From Liolophura sinensis (taxonomy: Eukaryota; Mollusca; Polyplacophora; Chitonida; Chitonidae), in NCBI RefSeq assembly GCF_032854445.1, contig NC_088298.1, positions 24,143,295 to 24,207,294 on the forward strand: a stretch of 64,000 nucleotides of DNA, given 5' to 3'. The notes beneath the pieces were generated by a model, which saw only the letters and a program-made list of their open reading frames with translations, had not been told where the DNA came from and did not search any database. The position numbers and the translations under genes were made by a program. Shown one piece after another: positions 27,201 to 39,200 of this stretch; positions within the stretch are counted from its first letter, which is position 1, and every line of letters begins with the position of its first letter.

Positions 27201-30200
27201 CTTGACGGAACAGATAGGATGACACTTGTCGATAAAAAAGTCCAATGGCCTAGCAGTTTGTTTCTCGATCATGCGAAAAGGAAGCTCTACTGGACGGATG
27301 TTTACATTCAGACAATCCAGTGTATTGATGTGGACAATCCCACCAAAGTTATGGTGAGTTTTATGGGCGGATTGAGCTTCCCGTTACAGCTACATACATG
27401 TAGAAAGGGGAGGTAATGGGATAATAGGCGGTTCAAGCTCGATGTTACGGCTACAGACAGGTAGCAAGGTGAGGTAATGTGATAATAGGTGGTTTAAGCT
27501 GGATGTCACGGATACAGACAGGTAGCAAGATGAGGTAAGGTGATATTATGCAGTTTGAGCTGGCTGTCATGGCTACGTAGCAAGGTGAGATAATGTGATA
27601 GTAGGCATTTTGAGCTTCCTGTTATGGCTTTGTACGTGTAGCAAGGTGAGGTTATGTGATAATAGGCAGTTTGAGCTGGCTGTCACGGCTATGTAGCAAG
27701 GTGAGGTAATGTAATAATAGGCGGTTTGAGCTGGTTGTCACGGTAATGTGGCAAGGTGAGGTGATATGGAGTACCCCAGACATATTAAGATTGAAAAATG
27801 GGGAAATTTTTCAAAGTGTAAATGGGGAAACCATGAAAACGTCAATATCAGACAAAGTGTAAATGGGGAAATCATAAAACTTCATTATCAGACAAAGTGT
27901 AAATGGGGAAATCATAAAAATGTCAGTATCAGACAAAGTGTAAATGGGGAAATCATAAAAATGTCAATATCAGACAAAGTGTAAATGGGGAAATCATAAA
28001 AACGTCAATATCGGACAAAGTAAAAAGGTGAAATGAATAATTGTTTCATTTTTGAATTTTTTAGTGCTGGCTCACCCGTAGGACACAAAATAAATGTGAT
28101 TATCAAAACTGAACATAAACAGGCAAATCACGGCCATTCGAAGAACATGTCCAGCTATTTTAATTTATTTATGTAGAATTTTTTTTGTTCTATAAAGCCT
28201 TCAAGCTAGAGTAAAAGACGGTAGCCTTATCAGATGAAATAATATCACCTAACTTTATACTTCATAAGAATTTTCCTTATGTGTCTTTAGAATATTTTAA
28301 AAGTAGTACATTTATGTCAATCTGGTATCTTTGAATTATTGTAATAATAAAGTTTTAATGGCTTTCTAAAATAATGTGAACCTGTGGATGGTCGTGGGTT
28401 TCCCCCAGGCTCTGCCTGGTTTCCACCCACCGTAATGCTGGCTGCACCTGCTGATGGTCGTTGGTTTCCCCCGGGCTCTGCCCGGTTTCCACCCACCGTA
28501 ATGCTGGCCACACCTGCTGATGGTTGTGAGTTTTCTGCCGGGCTCTGCCCGGTTTCCACCCACCATAATGCTGGCTGCCATCATATAAGTGAAATATTCT
28601 TGAGTACGGGGTAAAACACCAATCAAATAAATAAAATAATGTGAAAACCCGAGAAAACATTATTTGTGAAAAATAATTCCTTTCGTGCCATTTCTTGTTT
28701 CTGTAAGAAGTGTTTTTGGGCACGGTTTTATTTATTTATTTGATGGTGTTTTACCAGTCAAAAAATGATTTTCAGAGGCTGCATTTTGAAGCTGGATTGG
28801 ATAACATAAAATGTATATTAATCAAAACTTCTCTTTATTTTGTGAGTGAGGATTCGGTGTAAACACTAATGTGGTCAATAACAGTAATTGTCTCTGTACT
28901 GAGAAAGTTGCTCATTGAATAAATAAGAGTTTTGATCCATATAATCCTATGCAATCCAAGAATATTTCACTTATACAACAGCTATAGCGGTATGATGGAA
29001 GGAAACTGGGCAGAGCCTGGGGCAAACCCATGACTATTCGCAAGTTGCTGTCAGTCCACCCCACATGGAAAGCCAGCATGAGCTGGGGTTGAACTCACTG
29101 TTGAACTCACTCCGTGGTCATTGTACACTTTAAACACCTATGAAGGAAGTGACTAATTTAACTTTTATTTAATTTTTTTTCACTTTATGTGCACTTTAAA
29201 GATCATTGAAACAATAAATAAATTAATAAAACCTTCAGCTGTGGCAATGTCAGCTATATTGTGTAAATGTGTGTGCTATATCTTTTTTCATCTCTTTTTT
29301 TTTTTTTTTTGTCTTTATATCACCAGAGTGTTTTATCCTCCGAAGCCATTTCCCGCCCGTACGGAGTGGTCAGTGTTGGTAACATGATCTACTGGACAGA
29401 ACTTGCTCAAGGTCACATTAATGCCTGGGATATGACCTTGAACCAAACCCATACACTGAGATTAGACAATGCCCCACTTTCACTAATCCTTGTCGAAACA
29501 AAAGTCCCTGAAGGTTAGTATGCTTGAAATAATTAAAACAACCGCCTGTAAATTGACAGTCTTTTTTTTAACATGTTCAAAGAATTGAATTCATATTTTT
29601 ATCAATTCAGTTCAAAGTTCAAGCCAACATTTGCTGCCCATTTTATATTTCTCTTGTTGATATTGAAATGCTGAAATATTGAGTGAAAATGAAGCTATCG
29701 TTTCTTTAAGTTACACTACTTGTGTATTACAATAATTCTTTAACCTTTTCACATGTGAAAGAGCAACTCTCAGTGTAAGTTGTGCACATTTTTAATTTGA
29801 TTTTCAAGACAAAACTACAATGATAGGGTTGGAAAGTATAATTTTAACAATCTAGTACAAAGAATATTTCCTTTACAGTCTGCCTGAATAAACACTTTGC
29901 AAACATGTTAAAATGTTTAAAAATTACAGTATCCTTGATCTCTGCTAAAATTCACATTTGCTTTTATATTGCCCACATCTACTTCCACTAAACTTAGTCA
30001 AGAAACAAATAAAGGTTTCATTGAACCTTAAAGGCTCCAACATGCATGTTGACATTTGCCATATCTTACATGACTTTAGCCACGTCCCATTAAGTTTTTC
30101 TCAAAAACTTCTGCGCTGTGTTTCAGGTTCTAGCAACGGGTGTTCTGTGAACAATGGAGGATGCAGCCACTTGTGTATTCCTGACCCCGACGCGAAAGGC

Positions 30201-33200
30201 AAATGCTTCTGCCCCGTTGGACTAAGGTTGACCGCAGACGGTTTGACATGTGAAAGTGAGTAGTGGGAGACAGTTGTCTCCCCTGACAGTAAATGAAAGT
30301 GAGTAGTGGTTGTCAGAGAGTTGTCTCCCCTGACACTAAGTGAAAGTAAGGAGTGGGTATCAGACAGTTGTCTCCCCTGACACTAATTGAAAGGAAGGAG
30401 TGGTTATCAGACAGTAGTGTCCCCTGACTCAAAGTATGGTTCAGTTTAACGAGAAAATGATTTAATTCCTTCTTCTCAAAACTTTTGATCAATGAGCTCT
30501 TTTCTCAGATATTCTTTTGCAACTTTTGGGACATGAACAGTTTTTTGCTCTCTATGCTGTAGTTTTTAATATCATAGTTTTTGATATCGTAGTCTTTGGT
30601 ATCGTAGTCTTTGATATCATGCGTATTGCTGCTGTTGTTGTTGCAGTCATACCTGGTGTGACCCCTTCTTCTCACATATGCGACCACAACACAAAGTTTG
30701 AGTGTGACGATGGCAGCTGCATCAACAAGAAGTACAAATGTGACGGCAAAGTGGATTGTAAGGACGGCTCAGATGAGGACAAGGCCACAACCTGTGGTAA
30801 GAACGGATAACAAGAAAGATTTGTCATGACTGAATCATTTGAGGTGGAGTTAACAATGAAAACTCAAATTTTTACTTTATACAATGGTCATCAAGGTTAT
30901 AAGTGGAAGAAACCACAAAACAGCTGAAAGAAAGAGAAAAAAACTTGTGTACCTGAGTATTTGCTTGTGTAAGCAATAGTAGAGTGACACAAAGGCAGTA
31001 TTTACATGTACACCTTGGTTGCCATGACACTGGGTGATAAAAAAGGACTGATAAATATAATACTAAATAAATTTAAAATAAATATAAAAAATATATAAAT
31101 ATCTGAATTTAAAATATATTAATTTTTTCCAGAAAACTATTTTGTCCATGTTTATTTGTATGTTTCAGCAAACCACGACTGTCGCGAGATGTTCAAATGT
31201 GAAAGTAACCAGTGTATAAACCCGTCGTGGCGATGTGACGGGATGTTTGACTGCCGTGATGGAGATGACGAAGACAACTGTATAGGAAGTATGCATCAAT
31301 CAATAAATGATTAAATCATTGTTTCTTCTCCGGTTGTACATGGGATGGTCAAATTTCCCCACGGGCAGTGCCCGGTTTACTGTCACCTTAACGCTGACTG
31401 ACATCGTATCAGTGATTCACTCATGAGCATGCCGTAAAACACCAAACAAACAAACAAACAAACAAACAATGATTTTGGCTTAATGCCACATCAACAATAT
31501 TTCAGCCATATCTGGGTGAACTATGCATCAAAAGTTGCAAAATAAGGATAGACATATACTCCCCTTACTGTGAAGTCTTCACTGGCATTATGCCTTCAGT
31601 CAAATTAATGGTACAAATTAAACTGAAATAGAAATTTGAAATTAAAATCAAATTACTGGCATACATGCACTCTTGATTATAAAAGGTCAAGGATCTTGTG
31701 TGATCAATAATGATATGAACATTGGAAGAGCAGTATCTATCCTGTAGGCACAATCCCTGTGGTTGTCTTTTCTGTAAGTCAAATCCCTATAGTTGTCTTT
31801 TCCTGTATTAAAATCTCTGCTTTTTGTGAATTTCACAGAGACCACCTGTCCACCTGACCACCAGAACTGTAACAATGGCAGGTGTATCCCTAATCAGTGG
31901 TGGTGTGACCATGAAGAGGACTGTCCCGAAGGAGAGGATGAGAAGAACTGTACTTCTTGTAAGATGACACCAAATATTAAAATATCCTGAAATTCCTAAA
32001 GAAGTGTATTAAACGTTTCAAAAGACCTTAGTATTGAGATGTATATTTTTGTGGGGGCTCTCGCTGCAGAAGGGAAAAAATTTATGTTGAAGATTGCATA
32101 TTGTTTTTTTTTTCTGGAATGTACAGAGTTATATTGTACATATAGTGCAGTTCTTATAGGAACTTTGTATAGTTGAGTGAAAAACTTAAATCTGGATGAA
32201 AATTTATATATATTTGGGTGTAAACTTTTTATATGCGGGTGAAAACTTGAATCCAGATGATTGTAAAATTCCCTTTCATCTCCTCACAGCGTATGGCACT
32301 TGCAGCACTGAACAATTCAAATGTGACAACCACCAGTGTATTCCGTACGCCTTCAGGTGTGACAGGGACAGAGACTGTCAGGACAACTCTGACGAGGTAT
32401 GGCACAGGGAACAAATAAGAAAAGAGGGAGGAATATTGTGTTTATATAATCAGTGGAGCTACCATATCTCACCTAAAGTTTGGCATGTTAGAAATAGAGT
32501 GAAATGGTATACAGTAAAGTTGTTCAAAATGTGATAGCTGACTGTCGAAAGTTCTTGTATTTAAGCCAAATCAGCACTTGAAAGTATTAAGGATTTCTTG
32601 ACTTAAGATCAAAGAAATGTGTTTTAAATGCAGATAGACTGTTTTATATGTAAAATTGCACTTTCTAAAGTTCACAAAAGTCTTGATGCTCTTGATATCA
32701 ACACTAATTTTATTCTAGTAAGAAATTAATCTTCACAAAAAATTTTTTAATGTGACCCTATAAGGATAAAAAAATCATAATCAAGAAAAATGTTTTACGT
32801 TAAAAATGTTTAGCTTAGGGTAAAATATATTTTTTGTTACTGTGTCTGTAAATTAATGACTTGAATAAGTGGGAATTTTAACTGTAGGCTACTTTTAAAA
32901 TAGGTAGGTAAGGTAGATTTAATAACCATTAAAACGTGTATGAACTGTTGTGATTCAATTCCACTCTGTAAAGTTGTGGACAAAGTGTTGACTACAGACT
33001 ACACAGTGTTTTTCTTTCCTTTTAGTTTTTTTGCCATTATCAGTGCGACTTCCGCTGTAAGAACAACAGCATGTGTTTCCCGCTGGCCTATGTCTGCGAC
33101 GGAGACTTAAACTGCGCAGACGGGTCTGATGAGGTGGATTGTCGTAAGTTTTTCTTGTTTAAGACCAGATTTTAATTTATGTACTGTTCGATCGGTGTTA

Positions 33201-36200
33201 TAAAGCCATACTCTACTGAGTTCTCCCTGTTATGTCTCGTCTCACACTTAAATTGTTCGGAAAATCTTGAAATTGAACATTATGGCAAAAATTCTAGACA
33301 CTCTACAGTTACTTTGAAAATGGCAGTTGTTATCCACTGCCAGGAAGCTGTAGTTACAACTATGTATTGTTTGATTGGTGTTATGAAGCCAAGTGTTGAA
33401 ATACTAGAACATGTGAACCCAATTTTATCAACAACTATCATTGCTCATGGGGCCTTGAAGACAGTAAGCAGCCATGGCACTCATTCCCCAGGGCTCTTAC
33501 CCGGTTTCCTCCCACCGTAATGCTGGCCGCCGTCGTATAAGCGAAATATTCTTGAGTACTATGTGGAATACTAATCAAATAAATAAATGAGATCTACGGC
33601 ACTTATGGGTATGTTTGCGTAATTTGACAATCTCCTGTCTCAATATGGCAGGCACGTCTATACTTTGTACTTGATAAAGTTCTTCAGTCACGTGCCAAAG
33701 TCACATTCAGTCACATGGCTCACCCCACGCCCTCTGGGTTCCTCCAATGATAAATCTCACCTCCATCGGCTAATACAATACATCTTATACATCAATCATT
33801 AACTAAACGGATCAATGCAAAACATATTTTTAATTAGTCTTGAAATGAAAGTAATGCAATTACACATTCTTGAAATGAAATAAAAGAAAACTAAATTTGA
33901 TGTTTTCCCCAGCTGTTGTCGTTGGAGGTTGCCATGACAACGAATTTTCCTGTCGGAATGGGGACTGCATCCCGAAGCGATGGCGGTGTGATAGGGACCT
34001 GGACTGCTCTGATAGTTCCGATGAGTTTAACTGCACAAGTGAGTTTGGTTCTTCAGTTTAACTGTGCAAGTGAGTTTGGTTCTTCAGTTTAACTGCGCAA
34101 GTGAGTTTGGTTCTTCAGTTAACTGTGCAAGTGAGTTTGGTTCTTCAGTTTAACTGCGCAAGTGAGTTTGGTTCTTCAGTTTAACTGCACAAGTGAGTTT
34201 GATTCTTCAGTTAACTGCGCAAGTGAGTTTGGTTCTTCAGTTTAACTGCGCAAGTGAGTTTGGTTCTTCAGTTTAACTGCGCAAGTGAGTTTGGTTCTTC
34301 AATTTAACTGCGCAAGTGAGTATGATTCTACAATTCAGCTGCACAAGTGAGTTTGATTCTTCAGATTAACTGTACAAGAGAGATTGATCCTTCAGTTTAT
34401 CTGTACAAGTGTAGATTTTTGATTTTAACTGCACAAGACTGTTTGGTTCTTAGGTTTAGGTGTACAAGTGCAATGTGTTGTTCATTTAAACTGTACAAAT
34501 GAGACAGGTTGTTCAATTGAACTGTGCAAGTGAAATAGTGGGTTGAGTTGAACTGGTCAAGAGAGTTTGTTTAAGAGCTGTTTGTACCAGCTCAGCTGAA
34601 AAATACCATTCTGCAGGCCTTTTTTTGTAAATCATGATTTTCTTTTTTTCTCTCAGAGTACAATGTGCCCGAGTGTGCTAAGAATGAGTTCCGCTGTAAG
34701 AGCACGGGTCGTTGTTTGCTAGACATATGGAAATGTGACAAGGAAAGTGATTGTGAAGATAACTCAGACGAGGAAGGCTGCAGTAAGTTCTCCTTTTCTT
34801 CTGCCCTCTTTTGCAATATACTGTATTTCATGTAATTGAAAAATGCACTTTCTGAAATCCTCAAGCCTGTGTTAAGTACGACATTCATTGATTTATTCTT
34901 ATTGCCACAATATGGGAGGATAATTTGCTAATGTGTGCCACAATCAGTTGTTCCTCTTCTTCTTCTGGTATTCTATAACCCGTCATCAGCAATCAATTTA
35001 TACCATCTTTCTTGAACCTAAAGGGACCCCCAAGCCTCACAATGCTTCATTATCATGTTATAATAGAAATAGAATGCTGATAGTCTGCCACTAGCCACTC
35101 AGTGGCTTGCCAGAGGCTTGCCTGTGGTGAGCCTGTGGTATTGTAGTGGCCTGCCTGTAAAAAGTTACAGCTGGCAGGCCAATATATCTCACTGAAGTTA
35201 GATCAGTTTGTGAGGTTGACTGATTGCTACATCCATGGATCACTGGTGAAAGAATGGGAATTTTCAGTCGATCAGGGGAATTCAGCAGAGCTGATTATAA
35301 TTGAAGATTTTTTCTTGAAATATCTAATCTTTAACCTGAATGGCCAAAACTTATCATGTTACTGATCAGAGTCCACTAGTAGAATCCTTGTTGATGTATA
35401 AATTCTGACCATTCAACTTGATGTATGAAGCTGAACAGAGTGGTAGGGTACTACAAGGCGTATTATTGGTGAGCTAGTGATGAGCTAGAGACATCCTGGA
35501 AGCCTTCTGAAGGTGAGCTATTGGCAGGCTACATTTAGTGGCATGCTACAAACAGGTTACTACAAGGCGTATTATTGGTGAGCTAGTGATGAGCTAGAGA
35601 CATCCTGGAAGCCTTCTGAAGGTGAGCTATTGGCAGGCTACATTTAGTGGCATGCTACAAACAGGTTACTACAAGGCGTATTATTGGTGAGCTAGTGATG
35701 AGCTAGAGACATCCTGAAAGCCTTCTGAAGGTGTGCTATTGACAGGCTACATGTAGTGGCATGCTACGAACAGGTTACTACAAGGCGTATTGTTGGTGAA
35801 CTAGTGATGAGCTAGAGACATCCTGGAAGCCTTCTGAAGGTGAGCTATTGGCAGGCTACATTTAGTGGCATGCTACGAACAGGTTACTACAAGGCGTATT
35901 ATTGGTGAGCTAGTGATGAGGTAGAGACATCCTGGAAGCCTTCTGAAGGTGAGCTATTGGCAGGCTACATGTAGTGGCATGCTACGAACAGGTTACTACA
36001 AGGCGTATTATTGGTGAGCTAGTGATGAGCTAGAGACATCCTGAAAGTCTTCTGAAGGTGAGCTATTGGCAGGCTACATTTAGTGGCATGCTACGGACAG
36101 GTTACTACAAGGCGTATTATTGGTGAGCTAGTGATGAGCTAGAGGCATCCTGAAAGCCTTCTGAAGGTGAGCTATTGGCAGGCTACATTTAGTGGCATGC

Positions 36201-39200
36201 TACAAACAGGTTACTACAAGGCGTATTATTGGTGAGCTAGTGATGAGCTAGAGGCATCCTGAAAGTCTTCTGAAGGTGAGCTATTGGCAGGCTACATTTA
36301 GTGGCATGCTACAAACAGGTTACTACAAGGTGTATTATTGGTGAGCTAGTGATGAGCTAGAGGCATCCTGAAAGTCTTCTGAAGGTGAGCTATTGGCAGG
36401 CTACATTTAGTGGCATGCTACAAACAGGTTACTACAAGGCGTATTATTGGTGAGCTAGTGATGAGCTAGAGGCATCCTGAAAGTCTTCTGAAGGTGAGCT
36501 ATTGGCAGGCTACATTTAGTGGCATGCTGCGAACAGGTTACTACAAGGCGTATTATTGGTGAGCTAGTGATGAGCTAGAGACATCCTGAAAGCCTTCTGA
36601 AGGTGAGCTATTGGCAGGCTACATTTAGTGGCATGCTACAAACAGGTTACTACAAGGCGTATTATTGGTGAGCTAGTGATGAGCTAGAGACATCCTGAAA
36701 GTCTTCTGAAGGTGAGCTATTGGCAGGCTACATTTAGTGGCATGCTACGGACAGGTTACTACAAGGCGTATTATTGGTGAGCTAGTGATGAGCTAGAGGC
36801 ATCCTGAAAGCCTTCTGAAGGTGAGCTATTGGCAGGCTACATTTAGTGGCATGCTACAAACAGGTTACTACAAGGCGTATTATTGGTGAGCTAGTGATGA
36901 GCTAGAGACATCCTGAAAGCCTTCTGAAGATGAGCTATTAGCAGGCTAGATTTAGTGGCATGCTACGAACAGGTTACTACAAGGCGTATTATTGGTGAGC
37001 TAGTGATGAGGTAGAGGCATCCTGGAAGCCTTCTGAAGGTGAGCTATTGGCAGGCTACATGTAGTGGCATGCTACGAACAGGTTACTACAAGGCGTATTA
37101 TTGGTGAGCTAGTGATGAGGTAGAGGCATCCTGGAAGCCTTCTGAAGGTGAGCTATTGGCAGGCTACATTTAGTGGCATGCTACAAACAGGTTACTACAA
37201 GGCGTATTATTGGTGAGCTAGTGATGAGCTAGAGACATCCTGAAAGCCTTCTGAAGGTGAGCTATTGGCAGGCTACATTTAGTGGCATGCTACAAACAGG
37301 TTACTACAAGGCATATTATTGGTGAGCTAGTGATGAGGTAGAGGCATCCTGGAAGCCTTCTGAAGGTGAGCTATTGGCAGGCTACATTTAGTGGCATGCT
37401 ACAAGCAGGTTACTACAAGGCGTATTATTGGTGAGCTAGTGATGAGGTAGAGGCATCCTGGAAGCCTTCTGAAGGTGAGCTATTGGCAGGCTACATGTAG
37501 TGGCATGCTACAAACACTCTTTAGCCTGCTTGGCTCTAGTCTATGATCTCTAACACATGGCTTATTGTTCTGTGTGTTTCATCATCCTTAGCATACGATG
37601 AACGACGTAAGTATTCAAACCTCATACGTGTGAATATCTCTGTGCTCTTGATGTATTCAGTGTTCACCTTATCATTTTCTCATGATCCTCTGCCTGATCT
37701 TCGTGTAATTGAGTAGAAACTTCCCACAACTCTGTAGCCATGAGTGGTTTTGTCGTTCTGTGGTGTATACATGTATTTTGTTGTGGTTGAAGCCTTGTCA
37801 TTTTTAGTATTCTGTAGAAGACACAGTGCATGAGTGTCAGAGTGTCAGAACCCATGTCATTTTTAGCTCGCCTGTATGAAATAAGATGAGGTATTGTGAG
37901 AGGGGGAGAGTGTTGGTGTCGGTGTAAGTGTCAGGTTAAGTTTTTTTTTTTCTCCTTTATACATGGATTGAAGTTTAAGCTTTTATTTTTAGCTCTTGTA
38001 CATGTATAATGGGCTCTCATTTGTTGAATGAGATTGAAGGTTAGGCCTTTTCTTTTAGCTCTTGTACATGTATAATGGGCTCTCATTCGTTGAATGAGAT
38101 TGAAGGTTAGGCTTTTTCTTTTAGCTCTTGTGCATGTATAATGGGCTCTCATTCGTTGAATGAGATTGAAGGTTAAGCTTTTTTTTGCTCCCTAGTATGG
38201 TGTGTGAATACACATTCTCAGATTGTAGGTTAATTTTTTTTTTTTTAGCTCTTGTATATTGTGCTATCACACATAGATTGAAGGTTAGGCTTTTTTTTCT
38301 CTCCCTAGCTTAAGGTATGGTGTGTAAATGCACATTCTCGGATGGAAGGTTGAGGATTTTTTTAGCTCTTGTATATTGCGCTATCACACATAGATTGAAG
38401 GTTAGGCATTTTTTTCTCTCCCTAGTTTAAGGTATTGTGTGTAAATGCACATTCTCGGATGGAAGGTTGAGGATTTTTTTAGCTCCTGTATATTGTGCTA
38501 TCACACATGGATTGAAGGTTAGGCATTTTTTTCTCTCCCTGATCTAAGGTATGGTGTGTAAATGCACATTCTCAGATGGCAGGTTAAGCTTTTTTTAGCT
38601 CCTGTATATTGCGCTATCACACATAGATTGAAGGTTAGGCATTTTTTTCTCTCCCTAGTTTAAGGTATGGTGTGTAAATGCACATTCTCAGATGGCAGGT
38701 TAGGCTTTTTTTAGCTCTTGTATATTGTGCTATCACACATGGATTGAAGGTTAGGCATTTTTTTCTCTCCCTAGTTTAAGGTATGGTGTGTAAATGCACA
38801 TTCTCGGATGGAAGGTTAAGGTTTTTTTTAGCTCCTGTATATTGTGCTATCACACATAGATTGAAGGTTAGGCATTTTTTTCTCTCCCTAGTTTAAGGTA
38901 TGGTGTGTAAATGCACATTCTCGGATGGAAGGTTAAGGTTTTTTTTAGCTCCTGTATATTGTGCTATCACACATAGATTGAAGGTTAGGCATTTTTTTCT
39001 CTCCCTAGATTAAGGTATGGTGTGTAAATGCACATTCTCGGATGGAAGGTTAAGCTTTTTTTTAGCTCCTGTATATTGTGCTATCACACATGGATTGAAG
39101 GTTAGGCTTTTTTATTCTCTCCCTAGTTTAAGGTATGGTGTGTAAATGCACATTCTCGGATGGAAGGTTAAGCTTTTTTTTAGCTCCTGTATATTGTGCT

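Noticed and set aside
35440-37515. CRISPR-like or regulatory repeat array
   Set aside because: Units are contiguous with no unique spacers, and the locus is a metazoan intron.
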